DNA of 64,000 nt, taken from assembly GCF_030035675.1 (NCBI RefSeq), contig NC_084480.1, positions 251,841,981 through 251,905,980 of the forward strand. Direction: 5' to 3'. The notes beneath the pieces are model-generated. The model searched no databases. It worked only from the letters and a program-made list of their open reading frames with translations, and was not told where the DNA came from. Shown one piece after another: positions 22,175 to 32,139 of the stretch (within the stretch, counting starts at the first letter, position 1; every line of letters starts with the position of its first letter). The translations under genes were made by a program, and so were the position numbers. The stretch comes from Rhineura floridana (lineage: Eukaryota; Chordata; Lepidosauria; Squamata; Rhineuridae).

Positions 22175-24681
22175 GGCAATCACTTGTGGCCGAGTAAGAT
22201 TGTCTTCCAAGATAAGGTCTTTAACAATGGGTTCGTAAGTGACTGTGGAGGCAAATTCTAGATCCACACAGCCTCCCACAGTGAGAACATAGGTTTCCAG
22301 ATGGAAGACAGTTGTGATGAGGATTTGTTTGACATGCCTTCCACTTGGCTCATTTGTTCCTTTCGCTCTGTACTCATGCTTCTTCAAAGTCCATAGCACC
22401 TTTGATAATAGCCAACCTCCAATAGGGATGCTCATGGGCCAGAGCTTCCCAGTTCTCAATGCTCATCTTACATTTTTTTAGATTCGCTTTACAACATATT
22501 TAAACCTCTTTTGCTATCCTCCGGTATTCATTTTCCATCCTTAAAGTTGGGAGTAAAGTAGCTGCTTTGGAAGACAGTGATCAGGCATTCAAACAACATG
22601 GCCAGTCCAGCAAAGTTGATGCTGAAGGACCATTGTTTCAACACTGGTAGTCTTTGCTTCTTCCAAAACGCTAACATTAGTCCATCTGTCTTCCCAAGTA
22701 ATTTGCAGAATTTTCCAGAGGCAGCATTGGTGGAATCTTTTAATAAGTTGGAAGTGGCATTTATAAATGCTCCATGTTTCACAGGCATACAGTAAGGTTG
22801 GTAGTACAATGGCTTTGTAAATAAGCATTTTGATCTCTCTGCGACTATTCCAATCCTCGAACACTCTACGCTTCATTTGGGAGAATATGGCACTCGCAGA
22901 GCTCAGACGATGTTGAATATCAGCATCCATGTCCGCTTTTACAGAGATGGCTGCCAAGATAGGAAAAGTGATCAACGTTCTCCAGCGTCACACCACTAAG
23001 CTGGATTGATGGTGCTACAGAGGGACTAGTTTGCACCTGTTGATGAAGCACTTTGGTTTTTTTGATATTAAGAGAGAGCCCAAGCTTTCCATATGCTTCT
23101 GCAAAGACATTTAGGATAGTCTGAAGGTCTTTCTCTGAATGTGCAGAGACTACATTATCATCAGCATATTGAAGTTCTATGACAGAGGTTGACATTACCT
23201 TACTTTTTGCTTTCAGCCTACTGAGATTAAAAAGCTTTACATCTGTTCGATATATGATTTCCACACCAGTAGGAAGTTTCCCCTCAATAAGGTGTAGAAT
23301 CATGGCAATGAAGATAGCAAATTGACACATCCCTGTTTTACGCCTGACCTGAGTGAATGGATCACTCTGAAAGCCATTGTTATCCAAAATTGTCGCTGTC
23401 ATGTTGTCATGAAGGAGTCACAAAATATTCACACATTTATCAGGGCATCCAGTTTTCAGAAGGATGGTCCAGAGAGTGGTTCAATTCAGTGTCAAAGACC
23501 TTAGTCAGATCGATAAATGCCATGTATAAAGATCAGTTCTGCTCCTGACATTTTTCTTGAAGGTGTCGTGCAGTGAAAATCATGTCCACTGTCCCACTGG
23601 AAGGGCAGAAACCATTTTGGGATCCGGGGAGGACATCTTCTGAGATAGATAGGAGGCAATTTGCAAGGATTCTTGCAAGGATTTTACCAGTGGTAGGAAG
23701 AAGAGAGATGCCTCGATAGTTCCCAGAATATGTTCTATTACCCTTCTGTAAAAAGGTGATAATTATGGCATCCCTAAAGTCTTCTGGGATTTCCTCCCTC
23801 ATCCAGATTTTTTTGATGAGTTTATGAAGTTGTTGTGTAAATTCAGGCCCACGTTCTTTAAAGACTTCAGCAGAAATCCCATCAGGTCCACTAGCTTTGT
23901 TATTCTTCATTTGATTAATGGCTTTACTGACTTCATCCATATTAGGGGATACTGCAAACTTGTCTCTAGTTTGTTGCTGTGGAATTTGTGAGAAGACCTC
24001 ACCAGCCACAATAGAGTTACGATTAAGGAGGTTGTGGTAATGCTCTTTCCAACGTAGTGCAATAGACTCTTTATCCATAAGAAGTATAGTACCATCCATT
24101 GAACATAGGAGATTTGTACCATAATCTGTTGGTCCATAGATGGCCTTTGTAGCATTAAAAAAGCCCGTGCATCATGCTGGATTTCTTCAGCTTTCTTTAT
24201 CCACCAAAATGTGGGATTTCTTCAGCTTTCTTTATCCACCAGGCGTTCTTAAGTTCCCTAGTTCTTCTTTGGACCTCAGCCTTTGCACTGGCATAGATTT
24301 TTTTCTTAACAACACAGTTAATGTCTTTCTGCCATATCTGGAAAGCTTTCCTTTTCTTGTTGATGATATATTCAATCTCAATATCATTCTCATCAAACCA
24401 ATCCTGATTTTTCTTAGTTTGGTATCCATTAGTTTGTTCACATGCTGCAATAATGGAAGTCTTCCATTTAATCCAGTGTTCCTCAACGTTTTCAGGGAGT
24501 CCCATAGGTAGATGTTTCTTGAGAGGTGTTTAAAAGCAAGCTCGCTTAATAGGATCTTGAAGGGCGTGGATGTTCTTTTTATGCCTTGGTTTTCCTCCTT
24601 GGAGCCTATGTTGAGGAACAATATTAATGGCCATAGTGGATCGAATTAATCAGTGATCTGTCCAGCAGTCATCAGCACTCG
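22175..24681 (-). mobile_element. RTE-like LINE (not BovB) nested in BovB
   Basis: The minus strand encodes in order WFDENDIEIEYIINKKRKAF, NNKASGPDGISAEVFKE, GNRTYSGNYRGISLLPTTGK, SGTVDMIFTARHLQEK, LQYADDN (catalytic YADD), the YLGSHL and ADIQHRLSSAS segment, LLYACETWSIY and HQLCWTGHVV. Pieces lie in different frames (24505-24197, 24099-23533, 23402-22920, 22975-22589, 22459-22166), so it is decayed, with several frame breaks and probably a deletion around the catalytic palm region. The 3' end is CACAAGTGATTGCCAATGA with a short tail. TCATT flanks both sides (22170-22174 and 24682-24686). The clade is RTE-related; the exact family is not certain. A 27-base tandem duplication lies at 24184-24245. 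Confidence 0.82.
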
Positions 24682-25106
24682 TCATTACTGGTTTCTGCTA
24701 CTAGTATGGTATCGTCTGCATATCTTAAATTATTGATATTTCTCCCTCCAATTTTCACACCTCCTTCATCTTTGTCCAATCACACTTTCCATATGATATG
24801 TTCTGCATATAGATTAAACAAATAGGGTAATACAATACACCCCTGTCTCACACCCTTTCCGATGGGGAACCAATCGGTTTCTCCATATTCTGTCCTTACA
24901 GTAGCCTCTTGTCCCGAGTATAGGTTGCGCATCAGGACAATCAGATGCTGTGGCACCCCCATTTCTTTTAAAGCATTCCATAATTTAACATGATCTATAC
25001 AATCAAAGGCTTTCCTGTAATCTATAAAGCACAGGGTGATTTTCTTCTGAAATTCCCTAGTCCTTTCCATTATCCAACGTATGTTTGTGATATGATCTCT
25101 TGTCAT
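24682..25106 (-). mobile_element. BovB (RTE) LINE, RT segment
   Basis: A clean frame of 108 codons shows BovB reverse transcriptase: ITNIRWIMERTREFQKKI, CFIDYRKAFDCIDHVKLW (catalytic Asp), GQEATVRTEYGETDWFPIGK and GVRQGCIVLPYLFNLYAEHI. It continues after the nested LINE at 21805-22174. The 5' end is truncated at about 25106, next to an ATGATATCAT-type palindrome. BovB is the family known for horizontal transfer between squamates and ruminants. Confidence 0.93.
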
Positions 25107-25109
25107 GAT

Positions 25110-26025
25110 ATGATATCATGAAATGATATCATTATTGCTGTATATATGAAAGAAGAACTTTGCATTGGTTTCCTGGATGCTAGGATGTTAACTGTGGGTG
25201 TATCTTTTAGCTTCATTGTACTGGGATGACTAGCCTCTCATGTCTCCTTACTTTCATTCATTGTCTTTGTTGACTGCACAATGATGCACAGCCTAAGATA
25301 ACCTTAAGAAGTTGTCAAGTGGGAGCTTCCTGCTGCAACTTCACATTTTTCTTCATGAGTCATCAGTTTATTTTTAAGCATGAGTAAGAAATTTTAAGTC
25401 TTCCTAAATGATTTTGCTTTCACATAGCTGCATTATGGGCACTGTTGCACCCTTGAATCACTGGGTGTCTACTTCACTCGTGGGGTGGAGGAGGCCTGTG
25501 TCAGCATGGGAGACATTCACAGGCCTCCCATTCCAATATGCCAGGCACACTGTACTGTGGTCAGCATTATGCACATATCACTGAATGTTATCAAGGAAAG
25601 GGGAGTTAAAGGGCACTACTAAGTCCTTTGGATATTCTCTCTCCTTTCACAGTAAGCCATGATCAAAGCAGCTCTCAACAATGCCACAATGGGATATAAA
25701 ATAAGATATAATATTTCAAGAGAATTAACTAATTACAAAACAGATCGGCAAAATTAAATAGGCCAATCAAAACACCTTATATTAATAAATATTACAGTAA
25801 GATTAAACAATCTATTAATAATTCATACTAAGCCCCACCCCTGACTCCTGCCAGCTTACCCAAATCATGTCCCCATTGTAGTTAAAAAAAAAACAGCAGG
25901 GGGAAACTATCAGAAAAGGGGCCTAGGTCCCCTCTAGCTCCCTTTAATTCTAGTGCTGTGTATGCATCAGAGGGGTTGGAATGTGGCCAATGTTTCTAGA
26001 CTGCATGTCTGCACCTGTAGGCTTG
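25110..26025. other. No feature recognised
   Basis: Unique-looking A/T-rich sequence with no gene or repeat signature. Confidence 0.4.
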
Positions 26026-26028
26026 AAA

Positions 26029-26249
26029 AAAATGAAATGGACTGCCTTCAAGTCAATTCCGACTTATGGCGACCCTATGAATAGGGTTTTCATGGTCAGC
26101 GGTATTCAGAGGAGGTTTACCATTGCCTTCCTCTGAGGCTGAGAGGCAGTGACTGGCCCAAGGTCACCCAGTGAGCTTCATGGCTATGTGGAGATTCGAA
26201 CCCTGGTCTCCCAGGTCATAATCCAACACCTTAACCACTACACCACACT
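26029..26249 (-). mobile_element. Sauria-type tRNA-derived SINE with BovB-like tail
   Basis: The minus strand carries an A-box (GTGGTGTAGTGGTTAAGG), a B-box (GGTTCGAATCTCC) and a 3' tail containing 'cggaattgacttgaaggc', the BovB-type end. It is flanked by GGCTTGAAA at 26020-26028 and 26250-26258, a 9-bp target duplication. Its likely mobilising partner, BovB, is present 1 kb away. Confidence 0.92.
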
Positions 26250-26259
26250 GGCTTGAAAT

Positions 26260-27160
26260 GAAATTGTGTACGTCTGATAAAATGCCAGAAAGCAGAGGGG
26301 AGCCCAGTAGGCCGTGGCACTAGGCATAAGTGGCCTGTATAGCTCATTGCCTCTCCCAATGACTAGCAGAAGCTGAATGCAGCATATATACGAATGCTTT
26401 TTCTGTATCAGCTATCTATCTGTCCAAGTATTTGTATCCCTTGCCTTCCTATCAAACTGGGACTATCAGGGCAGCTAACAGTGCATACATGCTATGGAAC
26501 TACGTTCTTGGTTTTCACTATGGATTGCTAAGATGCAATAACTTGACTTCCTTCAGCTCAGCAAAACAACAAGAAATAGCCAGTTTTTTCCATTGGGACT
26601 CAGAACTGTCAACTGAGAACTCAATAAAGAAGGGGTGTGGCCACCCAATGTTTCTTGCATTTTTGCACAGTTGTGGGACCATATATATATTGATGATTCC
26701 TTTGCTGTGACGGCATAATGCCAAAAGGTGCTTTTTTGTTTTTTAAAAAAACAAAACTTTAAAAATATTTAATAGGTCCCCCATTATAATACTGTAATGC
26801 CAGAAGTATTTTTGTGGGGGAGCGGCAGGGCCTTCCCCAAATTTGTCAAAAGAAAGAAAGAAAGAATACTGGCCACTCCACTCTGGCTACTGTGACATTA
26901 TGATATAAAAAAATGAGAATTTGGTGCTTCTCCTAAGGCCTCTCCAAATGCTTCCATTTTGGTTTAATTAAAGTTTATTTTTATCACTGAATTTTACAAT
27001 GAATATAAATCAATTTTTTAAAAAATAATAATAGAGAATAGCTGGTGGGAAAATCTTTTGGCAAGCAGCCTTGATTGAGAAGTGCAGTTCTCACTATGCC
27101 CACTTTTCACTTTCACACCCATTTTGACATGTAGCCCCTAGAGGAATTCACCATGGACCA
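26260..27160. other. No feature recognised
   Basis: Contains short A-rich runs and a (AAAG)n run near 26851-26865 only. Confidence 0.4.
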
Positions 27161-27168
27161 ATTAAGAA

Positions 27169-27369
27169 GAGACCATAGCTCAGTGGTAGAGCACCTGCTT
27201 TGCATGCACAAAGTTCCAGGTTCAATCCCCAAGATCTCCAGGTAGGGCTGGGAATGTCCCCTCCTCTGAAACCCTGGATGGCTGCTGCCTGTCAGTATAA
27301 ATGATACTGAGCTAGATGGACCAATGGTCTGACTCAATATAAGGCAGCTTCCTATGGTTCATGTGTTCT
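27169..27369 (+). mobile_element. tRNA-Ala-derived SINE with CR1-like 3' end
   Basis: The head is tRNA-Ala-like: A-box TAGCTCAGTGGTAGAGC, anticodon loop CTTTGCATG (TGC), B-box GGTTCAATCCC. The 3' part 'agatggaccaatggtctga' and 'ggcagcttcctatgg' resembles the 3' end of the CR1 in this window ('ctagatgggccactggcctg'), so CR1 is the likely helper. Degraded head, complete tail. Confidence 0.9.
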
Positions 27370-27425
27370 TAAATGTGGTCCTTGCCCCTCCCAAAAAAGT
27401 TAGCTACCCCTCAGATCCCCTGCAT

Positions 27426-27556
27426 CAGCCTTTGCCAACTTGGTGCCCTCTAAATATTTTGGACTACAACTCCCATCACCCTGGCCAGTTGCTGGCTGGA
27501 GCAGTTGAGAGTTGTAGTCTAAAACATCTAGTTGGGACCAGGTTGGCAAAAGCTGC
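27426..27556. mobile_element. Palindromic hAT-like miniature element, family C
   Basis: Inverted arms 'ttttggactacaactccca' and 'gagttgtagtctaaaacatc' with 'gccaacttgg' at the left and 'ggttggcaaa' at the right as inverted ends. Confidence 0.78.
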
Positions 27557-27599
27557 CCTCATGCAAACTGAAAAAAGGTGTTAAGGTAATCATGGGAGC

Positions 27600-27735
27600 A
27601 ATTGACATCAGATGGAGTTTTACTCTCACAGTGATGTACATGCATAGAATTCCTCCACATGAGGAAGGGTCCATCCTCACATGGAGGAATTCTGTCTATG
27701 TACATTGATTAGTGATGGAAACTCCTCCTGATATA
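27600..27735. repeat. Nested palindrome, probable miniature transposon
   Basis: Arms 27635-27665 and 27674-27704 pair over 31 bases with few mismatches, around an 8-base spacer. Outer bases 'gatggagtttt' and 'ggaaactcctcc' continue the symmetry loosely. No family recognised. Confidence 0.7.
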
Positions 27736-27894
27736 GTCTGAAAGTGTGGGCATCGGGAGTGTAGCAGCAGTGCATGGCAAGGCTCGGTCTTGTCCACATG
27801 GTCCTCCAACCCCTTCCACATCTTCTGTCGATGTGCTTGAAGGGGATCATACGAAACCTCCTCTGTCCTGTGTAAGGTTCCAGTTAATTTTTCA

Positions 27895-28354
27895 AAAAAT
27901 AATATTTACTCTATTTTATATCCTGCTTTTCCTTACTCAGAGCAACTAACACATATAAAAACAAGCACATAAATGAGAAAAGTCCATTGGAAACAAGTCA
28001 CCAAAAAGACTAAACTAAAGACTAAAAGCAGCATCAAAGAATGATGAGAACTGAGAGCCAGAGCTCAGAATAGATCCAATTCAATTAAACAACAACAGAA
28101 TCAGAGCTTGTTTAAAAATAAACATTTTCAAATGCTGGTAGAACACCAATAGAGCACAAGATGATAGCCTAACATCTTTTGGCAGGGAATTCCACATGCA
28201 AAGTGCTGCCGCAGAGAAACTCTCTGACATTCGGTCACCAGCAACTGACCTCAGAAGGACGTGGCGCAAGCAAGAGGGTTGCAATGGCTAATTTTAAGGG
28301 ATGGACAAGTTCACATGGGAGGAGATGGTCCTTATGTAGCTTGGTCCCAACCTA
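27895..28354 (-). mobile_element. Old L2-like LINE, 3' segment
   Basis: The minus strand keeps the C-terminal L2 domain (FSAAALCMWNSLPKDVRL) and a worn 3' end ('ggaaaagcaggatataaaat'). It continues at 28758-28985 beyond a solo LTR. Confidence 0.75.
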
Positions 28355-28359
28355 CTTAG

Positions 28360-28752
28360 TGTTGATGTGTGTGCGTTGTTGCGTGAAACAGCATACGTTA
28401 CGTTGGAGTTAAGTTGCTCAAGAAACTTCTCAGATGCATTAGATCAGGTTAAGAGTCTTTTATTAAGACATTATGGCTTAAGGCTTTAAGATCCCCCCCC
28501 TCTAGGAGAGAAGTTCTCAGTTCAAAGACATTACACAGAAGACCAGCCTCACAGTTCAGAGGCAATATTCCGAAGACACAACTTACAGACTCTGTTAGAA
28601 CTTTCCCAGTTGCTATCTCACGTTACCATGACAACCGCTGGCCTTGGATGTCTGCTCACTCTCAGGCCAGGAGATAACAGTTACTTCTCCAAACTTGCAG
28701 GCTTTATGGAAAACAACTAGAGACAGTAATGCCTATGGGTCACAGCCCAACA
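28360..28752 (-). mobile_element. Solo LTR (fossil)
   Basis: A 393-bp element begins TGTTGGGC and ends CATCAACA on the minus strand (TG...CA ends) and carries an AATAAA signal near the expected position. The 5-bp duplication CTTAG flanks it at 28355-28359 and 28753-28757. It interrupts an L2 copy. No internal region is present, so it is a solo LTR of a retroviral or Gypsy-type family. The intact flanks suggest it is not very old. Confidence 0.85.
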
Positions 28753-28757
28753 CTTAG

Positions 28758-28985
28758 CACTTTAAATTTAACAGCCAGCACCTTGAATTGCATTCAGTAA
28801 TGAACTGAAAGACAGTGCAGGTGATACAAAAAAAGAGGAGTCACATGATCCCAGCACTTGGCCCCTGTCAAAGGTCTAGCTGGTTTAGCAATCTGCAGCA
28901 ATTGAAGCTTCCAGATGATTTTTAAGGACAGCAGCCCTATACAGGAGGCGTACAGTAGTCCAATAAAGATGTAACTAATCATGTA
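28758..28985 (-). mobile_element. Old L2-like LINE, 5' segment
   Basis: The minus strand reads IIWKLQLLQ...ARPLTGAKCWDHVTPL, the L2 region after the RT palm, upstream of the solo LTR insertion. Confidence 0.7.
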
Positions 28986-28989
28986 GGAC

Positions 28990-29640
28990 CATGGCTAGGT
29001 CTGAATGGGCAAGTTGGACAAAAGCACTCCTGTCTCCATTTCCTATATTTTTAAAAGTGAAAGGATGCATCACTATGAAAAGGTCACTAGAAGGAACTTG
29101 TGTTCTGTTCTGTTTCCTAGGACAAAATAGTGAAAGGCCAACACTAGGGAGGTAAGAAGGCAACAATTTCCATTCTGACCTGAATTCATCACAATCAGTG
29201 TTGTTTCCATTCCACTGCAGTTCATTTTTCACCAAATACCACATTATTTGTCTTGCTGTCTGCTATTTAAAGCAAGTTACAAAACTTACATAACTATCTG
29301 TGTAACTTATATAACTTACATTCATTTCAATGTAAAGAAAACGTCAAAACAATGTAAAAAAAGGCATTAGTTACATATTATTTGTGGACTTAAAACAACA
29401 ACAACATGAACAAATACCAATTGTATTCACTTGGCTGATTTCTGTTCCTGACCACAGATGAACACACTAACTGCAGCAATTTCTTCTTCCTTTTCTGTTT
29501 TTGTTAGAATTGTCCAACATCCCTAGATGACACCCACTTCTTCTGGCCTGAGGAAAGAGGTCACTGACTGAGAGACCTCTGTTAAACTTTCATTATATAC
29601 AAATAAATAAGCAGGTTTATAAAGCAATGGCTGATACTGT
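28990..29640. other. No feature recognised
   Basis: Short frames without recognisable content; a CAACAACAA run near 29396. Confidence 0.35.
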
Positions 29641-29707
29641 TTATTATTATTATTATTATTATTATATTTATATCCCACCCTTCCTCCCAGCAGGAGCCCA
29701 GGGCGGT
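29641..29707 (-). mobile_element. L2 (subfamily II) extreme 3' end
   Basis: Only the terminal hairpin 'gccctgggctcctgctggga', 'gggtgggatataaat' and a trinucleotide tail (29641-29664) survive; a very short insertion. Confidence 0.85.
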
Positions 29708-29709
29708 AA

Positions 29710-30680
29710 TTAGGGATGATCAAGGAATTCTTTGGGTCCATATTCCAAAATGAATTCACCTGATCTACACCTCCTGGATTGCAGATTGGAGCATCATTCC
29801 CCTTTGGAATCTGCACTTCAATCAATTGTATGAGGTGGTCCAAGGGCTACCTTAGGGGAAAAAAATCTTCTTCTTTAACAGGTAACAGCTGCTCTGGGTG
29901 GCCAGAAATCACATGTATTGAAAATGGGCTGTTAATGCCTCTAGGAGAGAAAGGCGTTAATTTAATGCCATCCCTTCCATGGACATTGAATAGGGGAAAA
30001 CAGATGGCTGCCCCATGGACCCAGTGAATGCCACCAAAGAAAAAATTATGATGATTTTGTACTTAAAATACAAGTACTTGTAGTGTCTCCACACTGGTGT
30101 TAATGGAAATGGTGCCTCAAGGGTGAATGTGGCCTCTACAATCCTGCTGTTGGTCATTCCTGAGTTGATTGTGTGGCAGCCACCATCATGGTGCTAGCTG
30201 CCTTTAGTTTAACTCATTCAATTGCATTTCGTGAAAAGTCATCAGCTGGCAAAATCACATCCCTGTTAAGCCAAAATAAACTTGCTAGGACGAAATGGCC
30301 TTAACTGAATCATAGCGGTAATCGTCCAATACCCCACCATTCAAATATTGGCATTTTCCCAGGAAGACTTCATAAATGGCAAATATAATATTGAAGAATA
30401 AATCACTGCTCTGCTTTGATTTTAAAGTAGGACATTATTGTTATTTTACACCTTGTGGGAAATAACCTATTAAAGTCTCTGTATCTCACAACAACAAAAA
30501 GAATAGCCACTCCACTTGTCTATATATAAATCAATCAGGTGTAATGATGAAAAAGTTTCAAGTCCCTGGAAATATAACTCAGGCAACTACAGATGTTATA
30601 GTGACATGGAGATATGCCAGATGACAGAACTGAAGTTAGACATAACACTATGACACATTTAAAACATAAGTCATATTATA
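29710..30680. other. No feature recognised
   Basis: Unique-looking; no gene or repeat found. Confidence 0.4.
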
Positions 30681-30687
30681 TCAAAAC

Positions 30688-30803
30688 CAGAGCTTGGAAA
30701 AGTTACTTTTTTGAACTACAACTCCCATCAGCCCAATCCAGTGGCCATGCTAGCTGGGGCTGATGGGAGTTGTAGTTCAAAAAAGTAACTTTGCCAAGCT
30801 CTG
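30688..30803. mobile_element. Palindromic hAT-like miniature element with perfect TSD
   Basis: A 116-bp near-perfect palindrome starts CAGAGCTTGG and ends CCAAGCTCTG. Arms include 'ttttttgaactacaactccc' and its inverse. It is flanked by identical 8-bp ATCAAAAC at 30680-30687 and 30804-30811. It is the best defined member of family C. Confidence 0.93.
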
Positions 30804-30976
30804 ATCAAAACGTTGTGGTCCTCTGTTTCCAGCACTATATCCTGCTTTTTCATATTTGTTTCCCTTCTCTTTCCACTTTCACTTTCTTCCTGAAGCCACT
30901 GAATCTCCAAGGGTTAGATTAATTCTATTGGCACTGTTAGATTACAAGTATCTCTAGCACAGTTATCTTGAGCTAC

Positions 30977-31060
30977 AATCCCAAACCCACTTATCTGGGA
31001 ATAAGCCCCATTAATATCAGTGAGACTTTCTTCTGAGTAGACGTGTAGAGGATTCATCAC
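30977..31060. repeat. Short palindromic dispersed repeat (family D)
   Basis: The 'caatcccaaacccacttatc' and 'gggaataagccccattaata' pattern followed by 'cttctgagtagac' recurs at 35321, 35826 and 53350. Confidence 0.55.
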
Positions 31061-31064
31061 AGGC

Positions 31065-31738
31065 TTTTAACTGACCATACCTGCTATGGTGATTTTCCTA
31101 TGATCAGTTCTATTGAGGGTGTTTTTTTTCTCAATGTGCTCGGAAGAGGGCTCACAGGAATATAGCACTGTTTATTATTATTGCTTATATTTTTCTTCCA
31201 GAGATCTATTGAAGAGTAAATCAGACACAGAATTTTTGTTTTAAAAATGACTAAAATATGAACTCTAGCTTTCTAAACATTAAGACTTCATATTAATCAT
31301 CTGAGCAAGTGTCAACATAACACTGCAGATCTCTTAGCCACTGTGAAAAAGTTGGAAGGAGACCATGGAATGGCATAGTGCCTTCCCTCAGCCCCCCCTT
31401 CCTTTCTGGAGCCCTGTTTCCTCCATCTCCAGCCTTCCTATGTTGAGCAGGAAGCTCTTCAGGATGATTGTAAGCCCATTTGGTTTAATGCATTTACAGT
31501 TCTCCTGGAGTTGGGAAGCCTGATTGTCCTAGGCCTCGTCATAGATTCAGATTCCAAACATCTGAAGAGGGCTACAGCCATAACCATAACCAAGAGTCCC
31601 TCTTAACAAGGATTTGAAATCAATATGTGAAGCTGATTAGCAAACCCAGGTTAAGAGTGGAACTGGATAGTATTAACCACAATGCAGACATATCTGTTTG
31701 CCCACAGTTAAGGCAGACACATAGAATTTGTTCTGGAG
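31065..31738. other. No feature recognised
   Basis: No gene or repeat recognised. Confidence 0.4.
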
Positions 31739-31746
31739 GGCAAAAG
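31739..31746. repeat. Target duplication GGCAAAAG, left
   Basis: Identical 8-bp copy at 37083-37090; the two flank the element at 31747-37082. Confidence 0.9.
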
Positions 31747-32139
31747 TAGGGTTGCCATATTGCCCGGTTAGCTGGATTTTACCCGGATTCTATGCATGCC
31801 ACCCGGCGCCCAGCTAGCCCTTTAGGTGGCCCAGATTCTCAGCTTTAATTTTTTTTAAAAATTAAGTTTCTAGGTGGTCCAGTTCTCGAGATATGCATAA
31901 AAATGTCAGCCGCCCTCCCCCGACTGTTAAATCTTTCTTTAAACAGTACTGTATACAGTACTACAGCACTTCCTAGCTTTAACCCCGCCAGTTCAGGATT
32001 GCAGCCAATCAGGGATTGTGTTTCAGTTTCATTGACCTGAGGCAGTGTCTAGAAAACAAAATGGTGGTTTCACCCCGTTTATCTGAAAATCTCATAAATT
32101 GGGTCAGTTTTTTTTCCTCTTGTATGCAGGAGTCAGATC

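Noticed and set aside
27169-27245. A functional tRNA-Ala gene
   Set aside because: The acceptor stem does not pair and the sequence continues into a SINE body with a CR1-like end.
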